From NCBI GenBank assembly GCA_902582765.1, contig CACHTK010000007.1:1-41590 (forward strand): DNA of 41,590 nt, written 5' to 3'. The DNA comes from an uncultured Pelagibacteraceae bacterium. GTDB lineage: Bacteria > Pseudomonadota > Alphaproteobacteria > Pelagibacterales > Pelagibacteraceae. The notes under the pieces were generated by a model that saw nothing but the letters and a program-made list of their open reading frames with translations, was not told the origin of the DNA and did not search any database. Numbering within the stretch: the first letter of the stretch is position 1; the number at the start of each line of letters is the position of its first letter. A program made the translations under genes and the position numbers. This document shows, in pieces, positions 25,944 through 36,141 of the stretch.

Positions 25944-26944
25944 TGGACTCTTATTTTTCAATACTATTTTCTGAAGTTTATAAAATTTTATTTTTATTAG
26001 TACCTGTTTTAGTTTCAGTAGCAATGATAGTTTGGCTTGATAGAAGAGTTTGGGCCTTTGTACAAAAAAGGAGAGGACCCAACGTTGTTGGTCCATTTGG
26101 TTTATTCCAATCATTAGCTGATGCATTAAAATATATCTTTAAAGAAATAATAATACCTGCAAGCTCAAACAAACTTGTATTTGTATTAGCTCCAGTCGTG
26201 ACTATGACATTAGCATTAATATCATGGGCTGTAATACCATTTGGCGAAGATTTTGTTCTAGCCGACATCAATGTTGGTATTTTATATCTTTTCGCAGTTT
26301 CATCATTAGGTGTATATGGAATAATTATGGGTGGATGGGCCTCCAATTCTAAATACCCTTTTTTAGGTGCAATCAGATCTGCTGCACAAATGGTATCATA
26401 TGAAGTTTCAATAGGAGTTATAATTATCAACGTTCTATTATGTGTTGGATCTTTAAACTTAAGTGACATAGTTATGGCACAACAAAATTTATGGTTTGTA
26501 ATTCCTTTGTTCCCCATGTTTGTAATTTTTTTTATTTCTGCACTAGCAGAAACAAATCGTCCTCCATTTGATTTACCAGAAGCAGAAGCAGAATTAGTGG
26601 CAGGATATCAAACTGAATATTCAGGAATGATGTATGCTATGTTTTGGTTAGGAGAGTATGCAAATATTTTGTTAATGTGTGCAATGGGAGCAGTTTTATT
26701 TTTGGGTGGCTGGTTATCTCCAATAGATATCTTTCCATTTAATGCTATTCCAGGTCCATTTTGGTTAATCTTTAAAATATTATTTTTATTTATTTTATTT
26801 GCGTTAGTTAAAGCAACTGTTCCAAGATACAGATATGACCAATTAATGAAGCTTGGTTGGAAGATATTTCTCCCATTTTCACTGTTTTATGTTGTTTTAA
26901 CTTCAAGTTTTTTACTATATTTTGATTTGCTACCGGGAAAATAA
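25943..26944 (+). CDS. nuoH: NADH-quinone oxidoreductase subunit H
   Basis: Membrane subunit (333 aa, about eight helices) linking the peripheral arm to the proton channels and forming part of the quinone tunnel. '[19 protein letters not shown]' near residue 30 and the acidic loop '[20 protein letters not shown]' are hallmark sequences. The TAATG overlap with nuoG and zero spacing to nuoI show tight coupling. Confidence 0.98.
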   Translation: MDSYFSILFSEVYKILFLLVPVLVSVAMIVWLDRRVWAFVQKRRGPNVVGPFGLFQSLADALKYIFKEIIIPASSNKLVFVLAPVVTMTLALISWAVIPFGEDFVLADINVGILYLFAVSSLGVYGIIMGGWASNSKYPFLGAIRSAAQMVSYEVSIGVIIINVLLCVGSLNLSDIVMAQQNLWFVIPLFPMFVIFFISALAETNRPPFDLPEAEAELVAGYQTEYSGMMYAMFWLGEYANILLMCAMGAVLFLGGWLSPIDIFPFNAIPGPFWLIFKILFLFILFALVKATVPRYRYDQLMKLGWKIFLPFSLFYVVLTSSFLLYFDLLPGK

Positions 26945-27430
26945 ATGAAAATTTCACGATTATTAAAAACTATATTCATGATTGATTTTGTGACTGGTTT
27001 ATTAATTGCAATAAAAGAGACTTTTAAGGAAAAAAAGACAATCAATTATCCTTTTGAAAAGGGGTCTTTAGGAACAAGGTCTAGAGGGGAGCATGCTCTT
27101 AGAAGATATCCTAACGGTGAAGAAAGATGCATAGCGTGTAAGCTTTGCGAGGCTGTATGCCCAGCCCAAGCTATTACAATTGAATCAAAGGAAAGAGATG
27201 ATGGAAGCAGAAAAACTGTAAGATATGACATTGATATGCTTAAGTGTATATACTGTGGACTTTGTGAAGAGTCTTGTCCTGTAGATGCAATTGTTCAAGG
27301 TCCTAATTTTGAATTTGCAACAGAAACTAGAGAAGAGCTTTATTATACAAAAGAAAAACTCTTGGAAAATGGAGACAGGTGGGAAAATATTTTAGCTGCC
27401 AATATAAAGGCTGATAGTTCTCACAGGTAA
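26945..27430 (+). CDS. nuoI: NADH-quinone oxidoreductase subunit I (two 4Fe-4S clusters)
   Basis: Ferredoxin-like subunit (161 aa) carrying clusters N6a and N6b on the path to N2. Two complete motifs are visible: [16 protein letters not shown] and [16 protein letters not shown], each a CxxCxxCxxxCP set. The N-terminal amphipathic stretch with '[20 protein letters not shown]' anchors it to the membrane arm. It begins directly after the nuoH stop codon and ends 4 bp before nuoJ. Confidence 0.98.
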   Translation: MKISRLLKTIFMIDFVTGLLIAIKETFKEKKTINYPFEKGSLGTRSRGEHALRRYPNGEERCIACKLCEAVCPAQAITIESKERDDGSRKTVRYDIDMLKCIYCGLCEESCPVDAIVQGPNFEFATETREELYYTKEKLLENGDRWENILAANIKADSSHR

Positions 27431-27434
27431 TCTT

Positions 27435-28070
27435 ATGATTGCACACTCAGTTTTCTTCTATATTTTCTCCTTAATAGCCATAGTTTCTGCAGTCATGGTA
27501 ACAGTCTCAAAAAATACAGTTCACTCTGTATTTTTTTTAATCCTAGATTTTATTAGTATATCTTGTTTATTTATTATGATAGGTGCAGAATTTTTAGGCA
27601 TGATAATGCTTATTGTTTATGTTGGAGCTGTTGCGGTTCTATTTTTATTCGTTGTGATGATGTTAAACGTAGCTGAACAAAAAGGCCAATGGTTTAGCTC
27701 AAGGTGGGATGGTGGAACCCATATACCAGTTGGTTTATTAGTTAGTTTAATTATTTTTTTTGAACTTATAATTGTAATTGGAGGATGGAAATATAAACCT
27801 GATTTATTAAATAGCCTTTCTATAAATATATCTACTGAGGTCACTAATACTAGATCTATAGGAAATGTTTTATATACGGATTTTATACTTCTATTTCAAA
27901 TTTCAGGAATGATTTTGTTAGTTGCTATGATAGGAGCAATTGTTTTAACTTACAGAGAAAGAGCCGGAGTTAAAAGACAGAGTTATGTTAAGCAAATTTC
28001 TAGAGAAAGAGATGAAGGTGTTCATTTAGTTGAGGCTGAGCGAAATAAAGGAGTTAAAATAGATGCTTAG
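27435..28070 (+). CDS. nuoJ: NADH-quinone oxidoreductase subunit J
   Basis: Five-helix membrane subunit (211 aa). The conserved helix 3 '[20 protein letters not shown]' contains the glycine-rich pi-bulge region important for coupling. The C-terminal tail after the last helix is long, hydrophilic and charged. It overlaps nuoK by 8 bp. Confidence 0.96.
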   Translation: MIAHSVFFYIFSLIAIVSAVMVTVSKNTVHSVFFLILDFISISCLFIMIGAEFLGMIMLIVYVGAVAVLFLFVVMMLNVAEQKGQWFSSRWDGGTHIPVGLLVSLIIFFELIIVIGGWKYKPDLLNSLSINISTEVTNTRSIGNVLYTDFILLFQISGMILLVAMIGAIVLTYRERAGVKRQSYVKQISRERDEGVHLVEAERNKGVKIDA

Positions 28071-28374
28071 CATAGGTTTAGGACATTATTTAACATTGGC
28101 TGCAATTATATTTACTATTGGTGTTGTAGGAATTTTCCTTAATAGAAAAAATGTAATAGTTATTTTAATGAGTATTGAGCTAATTTTACTAGCAGTAAAC
28201 ATAAACCTTGTTGCCTTTTCAATATTTATCAATGATTTAAGTGGACAAATATTTACTCTATTCATTTTAACAGTCGCTGCTGCTGAGGCCGCTATCGGAT
28301 TAGCTATAATTGTAGTTTATTTTAGAAATTCAGACACAATAAGAGTTGAAGAAATTAAAAATTTAAAAGGATAA
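28063..28374 (+). CDS. nuoK: NADH-quinone oxidoreductase subunit K
   Basis: Three-helix membrane subunit (103 aa), homologous to MrpC of Na+/H+ antiporters. Both membrane-embedded glutamates expected for proton transfer are visible, in '[18 protein letters not shown]' and in '[18 protein letters not shown]'. It overlaps nuoJ by 8 bp and lies 1 bp before nuoL. Confidence 0.97.
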   Translation: MLSIGLGHYLTLAAIIFTIGVVGIFLNRKNVIVILMSIELILLAVNINLVAFSIFINDLSGQIFTLFILTVAAAEAAIGLAIIVVYFRNSDTIRVEEIKNLKG

Positions 28375-28375
28375 A

Positions 28376-30289
28376 ATGGAATACCTAATTTTATTTCTAC
28401 CTCTAATAGGAGCTGTAATTAGTGGTTTTTTTGGAAAGAAAATAGGAGACAGAAATTCTCAAATTTTGACAAGTTTGTTTGTGAGTATTTCAGCAATACT
28501 CTCTTTACTTGTTTTGTATAAAGTTATTAGTTCAGATTATTCAAACAATCTTGTTATAGCTACTTGGATTAACTCCGGAACATTAAATGTTAATTGGTCG
28601 ATAAAAATTGATGCCTTATCAGCAGTTATGTTTGTTGTGGTAAACTTTGTTTCAGCTTTAGTTCATATTTACTCAATTGGTTACATGTCACACGATCCTC
28701 ATAAACAAAGATTTATGGCATATTTGTCCTTATTTACTTTTGCAATGTTAACTTTAGTAAGTTCAGACAACTTTATTCAACTATTTTTTGGGTGGGAAGG
28801 TGTAGGCTTATGTTCATATTTTTTAATTGGATTTTGGTTTAAAAAAGAGAGTGCAAACAAGGCAGCAATAAAAGCCTTTGTTGTAAATAGAGTTGGCGAT
28901 TTTGGTTTAGCACTTGGAATTTTTCTGATTTTTTACATTTTTGGTACAGTCAATTATGACGAAGTTTTTGAACAAATCCCAAGTGTATTAGATAAAAAAA
29001 TAAATTTTATTAGTATTAATATAGAAATTGTTGATTTGATTTGTTTGCTTCTATTAATTGGAGCAATGGGTAAATCAGCTCAATTTTTATTACATACCTG
29101 GTTGCCTGATGCTATGGAGGGCCCAACACCAGTTTCCGCATTAATTCATGCAGCAACAATGGTAACAGCAGGGGTGTTTCTGATTGTTAGATGCTCACCT
29201 ATATATGAATATTCTCCATTAGCTCTCACAGTTATAACCATAATTGGAATGACTACTGCTTTCTTTGCAGCAACAGTCGCACTTGTTCAAAATGATATAA
29301 AAAAAATTATTGCTTATTCTACTTGTAGTCAGTTGGGCTATATGTTTTTTGCTGCTGGAGTTGGTGCTTACAATGTTGCGATGTTTCATCTATTTACACA
29401 TGCCTTTTTTAAAGCTTTGCTATTTTTAGGAGCTGGTGCTGTAATTCACTCATTTCATGAGGAACAAGATATAAATAAAATGGGTGGAGTTATAAAGAAA
29501 CTCCCATACACATATGTATTAATGCTCATAGGAACTCTTGCTTTAACAGGTTTTCCTTTTTTATCAGGTTTTTATTCTAAAGATGCAATAATAGAATTTG
29601 CGTACCTAAAAGGAAATGGAGTTGGAATACTTGCAGCTTTTGTGGGTATTGTTACAGCTTTATTAACATCAATTTACTCATGGAGACTTATTTTTAAAAC
29701 GTTCCATGGTAATTTTAACAATAAAGAACTTAGTATTGACAAAATACATGAGTCTCCTTTGGTTATGATTGCCCCATTAGCAATCTTGGCAATAGGAGCT
29801 ATTTTTGCTGGTATGGCCTTTAAAGGTTTGTTTATAGGTCATGAGATAGCATATGAATTTTGGGGTAAATCTATAAAATTTTTAGAACCACTCAGTACAG
29901 ATCATCCACCAACATGGTTTTTGTTTTTAACACCTATACTTGTTACCTCTGCAATTCCATTTTCTTATTATTTATATCTAAAAAACACTAATATAGTAAA
30001 TGGATTGAAAGAAATGAATGAACCAATTTATCAATTTTTAGTCAAGAAATGGTACTTTGATGAAATGTACGATTATTTATTTGTTAATCCTTCAAAAAAA
30101 ATTGGAAAGTTTTTATGGAAAAAAGTAGATGGATCAATAATAGATAAATTTGGTCCTGATGGGATTTCAAGTGTAATTAAAAATTTATCAGTTAAAGCAG
30201 TCAAATTTCAATCTGGATTTATTTATCAATATGCATTTGTTATGTTGATTGGATTTTCAGTTTTACTAACAATACTGATATTAAACTGA
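28376..30289 (+). CDS. nuoL: NADH-quinone oxidoreductase subunit L
   Basis: Distal antiporter-like proton-pumping subunit (637 aa, about 16 helices including the long lateral helix). Typical elements: 'KIDALSAVMF', the channel Glu in 'FFGWEGVGLCSYFLIGFWF', the Lys-bearing 'GAMGKSAQFLLHTWLPDAME', and 'GPTPVSALIHAATMVTAGVF'. The C-terminal extension that forms the lateral arm is present. The stop overlaps the nuoM start by 1 bp. Confidence 0.98.
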   Translation: MEYLILFLPLIGAVISGFFGKKIGDRNSQILTSLFVSISAILSLLVLYKVISSDYSNNLVIATWINSGTLNVNWSIKIDALSAVMFVVVNFVSALVHIYSIGYMSHDPHKQRFMAYLSLFTFAMLTLVSSDNFIQLFFGWEGVGLCSYFLIGFWFKKESANKAAIKAFVVNRVGDFGLALGIFLIFYIFGTVNYDEVFEQIPSVLDKKINFISINIEIVDLICLLLLIGAMGKSAQFLLHTWLPDAMEGPTPVSALIHAATMVTAGVFLIVRCSPIYEYSPLALTVITIIGMTTAFFAATVALVQNDIKKIIAYSTCSQLGYMFFAAGVGAYNVAMFHLFTHAFFKALLFLGAGAVIHSFHEEQDINKMGGVIKKLPYTYVLMLIGTLALTGFPFLSGFYSKDAIIEFAYLKGNGVGILAAFVGIVTALLTSIYSWRLIFKTFHGNFNNKELSIDKIHESPLVMIAPLAILAIGAIFAGMAFKGLFIGHEIAYEFWGKSIKFLEPLSTDHPPTWFLFLTPILVTSAIPFSYYLYLKNTNIVNGLKEMNEPIYQFLVKKWYFDEMYDYLFVNPSKKIGKFLWKKVDGSIIDKFGPDGISSVIKNLSVKAVKFQSGFIYQYAFVMLIGFSVLLTILILN

Positions 30290-31785
30290 TGAATTTTCCA
30301 ATTTTATCATCTCTAATTTTGCTACCAACAATAGGTGCTTTATTTATATTATTCACAAAATCATCAAGTGGAAAATATCAAAGTTCCAAATATTTAGCTT
30401 TATTTATTTCTTTAGCAAATTTTTTATTATCTTTATATCTTTGGTATGTTTTTGATAAAAATTCAATAGACTTTCAGTTTGTAGAAAATAGAGAATGGCT
30501 GTCAGGATTTATAAATTATAAAGTTGGAATAGATGGTATTTCAATTTTATTTGTAATATTAACAACTTTCATAACTCCAATTTGCATTATTTCAGTTAAT
30601 GCTACAATAAAAAATAGACTTAAGGATTTCTTAATTGCCATATTAATTATGGAAACATTTATGATTGGTGTTTTCTGTTCACTTGATCTAGTAGTATTTT
30701 ATTTATTTTTTGAGGCAGGTCTCATACCAATGTTTTTAATAATTGGTATTTGGGGTGGGGAAAGAAGAGTCTATTCGGCTTTTAAATTTTTTCTGTACAC
30801 TTTATTAGGATCAGTTCTTATGTTGGTTGCTATTATTTCAATTTATTGGATAACAGGAACCACTGATGTTGAAAAACTTTATGAACTTGGCATAAAGGCT
30901 GAATATCAAAATTTATTATGGTTAGCATTTTTTAGTTCTTTTGCAGTTAAAACTCCTATGTGGCCAGTACATACGTGGCTGCCAGATGCTCATGTAGAAG
31001 CTCCAACTGTTGGATCTGTATTACTAGCAGCAATATTGCTTAAAATGGCTGGATATGGATTTATTAGATTTTCGATAGGACTATTTCCTATAGCTTCTGA
31101 AAATTTCACAATTTTAGTTTATATATTAAGTTTAATTGCAATTATTTATACATCTCTAGTTGCTTTGATGCAGGAAGATATGAAAAAACTCATAGCATAC
31201 TCCTCAGTTGCTCATATGGGATTTGTAACACTAGGTATCTTCACAATGACTCAACAAGGTATTGAGGGAAGTATTTTCCAAATGATTAGTCATGGACTTG
31301 TATCTGCAGCACTCTTCTTAAGTGTTGGTGTTGTTTATGAAAGGCATCATACAAGACTAATAAATAAATATGGGGGTTTAGTATCCATAATGCCAAGATA
31401 TGCAATCGTTTTTATGGTATTCACACTAGGAGCTCTAGGACTACCAGGAACAACAGGATTTATTGGAGAATTTTTAATTTTAATGGGTGCATTTGAGAAA
31501 AATATCCTAGTAGCTATGATTGCAAGTTTGGGAGTAATTTTAGGAGCAGCATATATGCTGTGGCTATTTAAAAGGGTTGTTTTTGGCGAAATTAATAATC
31601 AAGAGCTTAAAACTATGAAAGATTTAAAAACTTTTGAAATTATCACCTTATCAGCTTTGGTAATACCAATTTTATTTTTTGGTTTTTATCCAGAGCCTTT
31701 AATGAATTCAATTGAAGCATCAGTAGAGAATACTTTAAACATGTACAACTTTGACTTAATTAACAGCCTTGCATCTAAAGACTAA
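30289..31785 (+). CDS. nuoM: NADH-quinone oxidoreductase subunit M
   Basis: Antiporter-like proton-pumping subunit (498 aa, about 14 helices). The channel glutamate sits in 'YLFFEAGLIPMFLIIGIWGG', and the core segment is 'KTPMWPVHTWLPDAHVEAPT' followed by 'VGSVLLAAILLKMAGYG'. It is flanked by 1-bp TGATG/TAATG overlaps with nuoL and nuoN, giving likely one-to-one translation of the pump subunits. Confidence 0.98.
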   Translation: MNFPILSSLILLPTIGALFILFTKSSSGKYQSSKYLALFISLANFLLSLYLWYVFDKNSIDFQFVENREWLSGFINYKVGIDGISILFVILTTFITPICIISVNATIKNRLKDFLIAILIMETFMIGVFCSLDLVVFYLFFEAGLIPMFLIIGIWGGERRVYSAFKFFLYTLLGSVLMLVAIISIYWITGTTDVEKLYELGIKAEYQNLLWLAFFSSFAVKTPMWPVHTWLPDAHVEAPTVGSVLLAAILLKMAGYGFIRFSIGLFPIASENFTILVYILSLIAIIYTSLVALMQEDMKKLIAYSSVAHMGFVTLGIFTMTQQGIEGSIFQMISHGLVSAALFLSVGVVYERHHTRLINKYGGLVSIMPRYAIVFMVFTLGALGLPGTTGFIGEFLILMGAFEKNILVAMIASLGVILGAAYMLWLFKRVVFGEINNQELKTMKDLKTFEIITLSALVIPILFFGFYPEPLMNSIEASVENTLNMYNFDLINSLASKD

Positions 31786-33200
31786 TGGAAAATTTTCAAT
31801 ATATATTACCTGAAATCTTCATATCGGTATCTATAATGCTGTTTTTACTAGTTGGAGTTTTCAAAAAAAATAGCGCAAGTTTAATTTATAATTTATCTAA
31901 TATATCGCTAATTATTTTATTGGCATTAATAATAAATCTGAGCTCATTAGATACAATTTATTTATTTAATAATTCTTATTTAATAGACAATTTATCTAAT
32001 TATATGAAGATTATACTTGTTGGATCTGGAATTTTTGTAATGCTAACTGGATCCAAATATATTCAAGTAATCAATTTAAATAAAATTGAATACCCGATCC
32101 TCATTCTAAGCAGCATTTTGGGAATGATGATAATGATAAGTTCAAATGATTTAATTGTTTTTTACATGGGCCTTGAATTACAATCATTAGCTTTGTATGT
32201 TCTTGCATCTTTTAATAGAGACAATTTACTTTCTACAGAATCTGGACTAAAATATTTTGTTCTTAGCGCATTATCATCTGGTTTGCTGTTATATGGATGT
32301 TCATTAACTTATGGATTTTCTGAAAGTACAAATTTTGATCAAATACTTATAAACTCTACTGAATTTAATTATGGTACCACGTTTGGGATAGTCTTTATTT
32401 TAGTTGGTCTTGCATTTAAAATATCAGCAGTACCTTTTCATATGTGGGCTCCAGATGTTTATCAAGGCTCTCCAACATCTGTAACATTATTCTTTGCTAT
32501 TCTTCCAAAAATAGCTGCGCTCTCTGTATTCATTAAGTTTTTGTACACACCTTTTGCCAATATGAATGATCAGTGGCAAACTATTATTGTATTTATTTCA
32601 ATTGCTTCAATGATGTTTGGTGCTGTGGCAGCCATAGGTCAAAAAAACCTAAAAAGATTAATTGCTTATAGTTCAATCAGTCATATGGGTTATGCGTTGG
32701 CTGGATTAGCAACAGTTAGCAACCAAGGAATACAAAGTTCTATTACTTATATATCTATTTATTTAGTAATGAATTTAGCCTTTTTTAGCTGCTTATTTAT
32801 GCTTAAGAGAAATGATAAATATTATGAGAATATAGAGGATTTATCTGGGCTTTCTAAAAAACATCCAATTTTATCTTTCTCATTATTAATAGTTTTATTT
32901 TCTTTAGCTGGAATACCTCCACTAGCAGGCTTCTTTGCAAAATTTTATGTTTTTTTAGCTGTTATAGAACAGTCAATGTATTTTTTAGCAATTGTTGGAT
33001 TATTAGCAACTGTAGTTGCAGCTTTTTATTATCTAAGAATTATAAAAATTATATATTTTGATCCAGAAAAAGAAGAATACGAAACATCTCATAATCTAGG
33101 ATTAAAAATTACTTTGGCTATTTCAACAATATTTATTTTAGCGTACTTTATATATCCTAGCGGCATAACAGAAATAGTATCTAAAATTACCATGATCTAA
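31785..33200 (+). CDS. nuoN: NADH-quinone oxidoreductase subunit N
   Basis: Third antiporter-like proton-pumping subunit (471 aa, about 14 helices). Key segments are 'FYMGLELQSLALYVLASF' with the channel Glu, 'KISAVPFHMWAPDVYQGSPT' and 'AYSSISHMGYALAGL'. It is the last gene of complex I but not the end of the gene run: birA overlaps its stop by 1 bp. Confidence 0.98.
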   Translation: MENFQYILPEIFISVSIMLFLLVGVFKKNSASLIYNLSNISLIILLALIINLSSLDTIYLFNNSYLIDNLSNYMKIILVGSGIFVMLTGSKYIQVINLNKIEYPILILSSILGMMIMISSNDLIVFYMGLELQSLALYVLASFNRDNLLSTESGLKYFVLSALSSGLLLYGCSLTYGFSESTNFDQILINSTEFNYGTTFGIVFILVGLAFKISAVPFHMWAPDVYQGSPTSVTLFFAILPKIAALSVFIKFLYTPFANMNDQWQTIIVFISIASMMFGAVAAIGQKNLKRLIAYSSISHMGYALAGLATVSNQGIQSSITYISIYLVMNLAFFSCLFMLKRNDKYYENIEDLSGLSKKHPILSFSLLIVLFSLAGIPPLAGFFAKFYVFLAVIEQSMYFLAIVGLLATVVAAFYYLRIIKIIYFDPEKEEYETSHNLGLKITLAISTIFILAYFIYPSGITEIVSKITMI

Positions 33201-33724
33201 TGAAATTAAAAAAATATTTATACAAAAAAGTTGAAAGCACTAACAATGTAGCCCTAAGATTAATTAAGCAAGGCCATCAAAGAGGAATAATTTTAACAGA
33301 TCAACAAACAAAAGGTAAAGGACAAAGAAAAAATATATGGATATCTATAAAAGGCAATTTGTTTTTATCAGTTTTCTTTGAAATTAATAAAAAATTACCC
33401 TTATCAAAAATAATAAATTTAAATTTAAAAATAATTAAAAAAATAATCTATAAAAAAATAAATTCTTTAATCCTAATAAAAAAACCAAATGATATATTAA
33501 TAAACAAAAAAAAGGTCTGTGGAATTTTACAAGAAATGGTTTTTAGAGAAGGTAGAAAATACTTGATTGTAGGAATTGGAATTAATGTTTCTAATAGTCC
33601 GAAAATTAATAATTATCCAACTACATTCTTAAATAATTATACAAATAAAAAATTAAATAGATTTCAATTATTTAAAGAAATTAAGTTTCTGTATGAAAAA
33701 AACTTACACTTATTTAGAGTTTAA
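33200..33724 (+). CDS. birA: Reduced biotin-[acetyl-CoA-carboxylase] ligase
   Basis: Ligase attaching biotin to the carrier domains of biotin-dependent carboxylases (174 aa; E. coli BirA is 321). Only the catalytic core remains: no N-terminal DNA-binding domain, so no repressor role, and almost no C-terminal SH3-like domain. 'VESTNNVALRLIKQG' binds biotin. The biotinyl-AMP loop reads GKGQRKNIW where GRGRRGRxW is usual, and 'KKPNDILINKKKVCGILQEM' replaces KWPND...GIL. Very Lys/Ile/Asn-rich. The nuoN-birA-coaX-rnj order is conserved in alphaproteobacteria, supporting the call. Confidence 0.88.
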   Translation: MKLKKYLYKKVESTNNVALRLIKQGHQRGIILTDQQTKGKGQRKNIWISIKGNLFLSVFFEINKKLPLSKIINLNLKIIKKIIYKKINSLILIKKPNDILINKKKVCGILQEMVFREGRKYLIVGIGINVSNSPKINNYPTTFLNNYTNKKLNRFQLFKEIKFLYEKNLHLFRV

Positions 33725-33727
33725 TAT

Positions 33728-34468
33728 ATGTATTTAATTGGAGATATTGGAAATACTGCAATTAAAATTTGTTTATTTAATAACAAATTAAAATTGATCA
33801 AAAATATTAAAATTCATAAGAAAAATTTAAACAAAAAATTTATTAATAAAAAATTATTATTTTTAAGAAAATATAATTCTAAGTTTAGAAAAGTACTCTT
33901 TAGCTCGGTTGTCCCTAAGTCTTATAAAATAATAAAAAAAACAATTAAAGAGATCACTAAATTGAACTGTGTTGAATTAAAAAAATGTAATTTAAAAAAA
34001 TTTATAAATATAAAAGTCAATAGAAAACAAATTGGTTCTGATCGTTTAGCTAATGCGATTGCAGTTATTGATAGTAGGTTTAATTATATTATAGTAGATT
34101 TTGGAACGGCTACTAATTTTGATATTGTTATTAAAAAAGATTATATTGGTGGTGTTTTAGCACCGGGTGTAGAACTTTCCTTGAAAAATTTAATAGATAA
34201 AGCCTCTTTAATACCTAAAATTAAGCTAGAAAAGACAGCAAATGTCATTGGTAAAAACACTAAAAGTGCTGTAAGAGCTGGCTTTTATCATGGTTATACT
34301 GGTTTAATTGAAAATATAATTAAACTTATTTTAAAGCAAACTAGAAAGAAGTTTAAAATTATACTTACTGGTGGATTTGCACACTTATTTAAATCATCAA
34401 TTAAAGGTATTAAATCAGTTGATAAAAATTTAACAATAAAAGGTATCTTAAAAGTAGCTTTAAATTAA
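33728..34468 (+). CDS. coaX: Type III pantothenate kinase
   Basis: First enzyme of coenzyme A synthesis, phosphorylating pantothenate (246 aa). ASKHA-fold motifs: the phosphate-binding start 'LIGDIGNTAIKICLF' with Asp6, 'GSDRLANAIA' in the middle, 'IVDFGTATNFDIV' for nucleotide binding, and 'LTGGFA' near the C-terminus. Like birA it is extremely AT- and Lys-rich, especially residues 20-100, which are hard to align by eye. It lies 3 bp after birA and 6 bp before rnj. Confidence 0.93.
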   Translation: MYLIGDIGNTAIKICLFNNKLKLIKNIKIHKKNLNKKFINKKLLFLRKYNSKFRKVLFSSVVPKSYKIIKKTIKEITKLNCVELKKCNLKKFINIKVNRKQIGSDRLANAIAVIDSRFNYIIVDFGTATNFDIVIKKDYIGGVLAPGVELSLKNLIDKASLIPKIKLEKTANVIGKNTKSAVRAGFYHGYTGLIENIIKLILKQTRKKFKIILTGGFAHLFKSSIKGIKSVDKNLTIKGILKVALN

Positions 34469-34474
34469 AAAAAT

Positions 34475-36133
34475 ATGAAAGATGAATTATTATTTTGTCC
34501 TTTAGGAGGATCTGGTGAAATAGGAATGAACATGAACCTTTTTGCATATGGTAAGCCAGACAATCAAAAGTGGATTATTGTTGACGTTGGTGTTACATTT
34601 GCAGATGATACAGTACCTGGCGTTGATATAATATACCCAGATCCAGGATTTATAATAGATAAAAAAGATGACTTGCTAGGCATAATCCTTACACATGCTC
34701 ATGAAGACCACATCGGAGCTATTGCTCATGTTTGGCCAAAATTAAAATGTAAAATTTATGCAACGCCTTTTACCTCAGTATTAATTACTGAAAAATTTAA
34801 AGAAAAAAAAATTGATATAACTGGCTATTTAAAAATTGTAGAACTTAATAGTACAATTGATTTAGATCCCTTTAAAATCGAGTTTGTTACACTTACTCAT
34901 TCAATACTAGAACCCAATGGCTTAAGAATACAAACACCAGCTGGAAATATTTTACATACAGGAGATTGGAAGTGTGATCCAGATCCTTTGATTGGTGGAA
35001 ATATAAACTCTGAAAGATTAAAGGAAATAGGTAACGAAGGTGTATTAGCCATGATTTGTGACTCAACAAATGTATTCAGTGCAGGTAGAGCAGGGTCTGA
35101 ACTTGATGTGCGTAAAAATTTACTTGAAGTATTTCAAAGATTAAAAAAAAGAATAATTGTTACTTCATTTGCATCCAACGTAGCTAGGATGGAAACGGTT
35201 TTTTATTGTGCAGAACAAACAGGAAGACATATTTCACTAGTTGGAAGATCGATGCATAGAATATTTAAAGCAGCTAGACAATGTGGTTATCTTAAAAATG
35301 TTATTGATCCTATAGATCCAAGAGATGCAAAAAATATTTCTAGAGAAAAAATTGTTTATTTATGCACTGGAAGTCAAGGTGAACCAATGGGTGCTATGAA
35401 TAGAATAGTTAAATATACTCACCCAGATGTTTTTATTGAGAGAAATGATACTGTTATTTTTTCATCAAAAATTATACCTGGAAATGAAAAGAAGTTATAT
35501 AAACTACATAATAATTTAGTTAAAGAAGGTATTGAAGTTATATCTGAAGATAATGAATATATTCATGTTTCTGGTCATCCTAACCGGGAAGACTTGAGAG
35601 ATATGTATAACTGGGTTAAACCAAAAGCCGTCATTCCTGTTCATGGAGAACATAGGCATATGATGGAGCACATAGAATTTGCTAAAGAAATGCAAGTTAA
35701 ATACCCAGTCCAAGTGGAAAATGGTGATATTGTTAAGTTATATCCGGGTGAAAAGCCAGAAGTCTATGATAAAGCACCAAGTGGAAGAGTTTATTTAGAT
35801 GGAAATGTTCCGGTAGAAGAAGATTCTAGATCAATTAAAGAAAGAAGAAATATTTCATCAAATGGATTTTTAGAGGCTACAATTATGATTACACCTAAAG
35901 GCAACATTCATAATAAACCTTTGGTAACTTTTAGAGGACTACCAGTATATGAAAATGATGATTTTATTTATGGATTAGAGGAAGAAATAGAAAAAACCGT
36001 TAAAACTTTTTCATTAAATAACACAAAACAAAAAGATAATCTTATAGAAGCTCTTAAAATTACCTGTCGCAAATTTTCAAAAGAAAAAACTGGGAAAAAA
36101 CCACTAACAAATATAAACTTGGTAAGAATTTAA
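34475..36133 (+). CDS. rnj: Ribonuclease J
   Basis: Metallo-beta-lactamase/beta-CASP ribonuclease (552 aa) with 5'-to-3' exo- and endonuclease activity in mRNA decay and RNA maturation. The zinc motif HAHEDH is at His74, His76, Asp78 and His79. 'LHTGDWK' gives a further metal ligand. The beta-CASP region has 'CDSTNVFSAGRAGSE' and the late 'VSGHPNREDL' and 'HGEHRHM'. A C-terminal domain of about 100 residues follows. It lies 6 bp after coaX and 8 bp before proS. Confidence 0.97.
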   Translation: MKDELLFCPLGGSGEIGMNMNLFAYGKPDNQKWIIVDVGVTFADDTVPGVDIIYPDPGFIIDKKDDLLGIILTHAHEDHIGAIAHVWPKLKCKIYATPFTSVLITEKFKEKKIDITGYLKIVELNSTIDLDPFKIEFVTLTHSILEPNGLRIQTPAGNILHTGDWKCDPDPLIGGNINSERLKEIGNEGVLAMICDSTNVFSAGRAGSELDVRKNLLEVFQRLKKRIIVTSFASNVARMETVFYCAEQTGRHISLVGRSMHRIFKAARQCGYLKNVIDPIDPRDAKNISREKIVYLCTGSQGEPMGAMNRIVKYTHPDVFIERNDTVIFSSKIIPGNEKKLYKLHNNLVKEGIEVISEDNEYIHVSGHPNREDLRDMYNWVKPKAVIPVHGEHRHMMEHIEFAKEMQVKYPVQVENGDIVKLYPGEKPEVYDKAPSGRVYLDGNVPVEEDSRSIKERRNISSNGFLEATIMITPKGNIHNKPLVTFRGLPVYENDDFIYGLEEEIEKTVKTFSLNNTKQKDNLIEALKITCRKFSKEKTGKKPLTNINLVRI

Positions 36134-36141
36134 ATAATAAA

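Noticed and set aside
25978..26517. 179-codon minus-strand open frame inside nuoH
   Set aside because: It is fully antisense to a highly conserved complex I gene, with no recognisable motif or ribosome binding site; a by-product of nuoH codon use.
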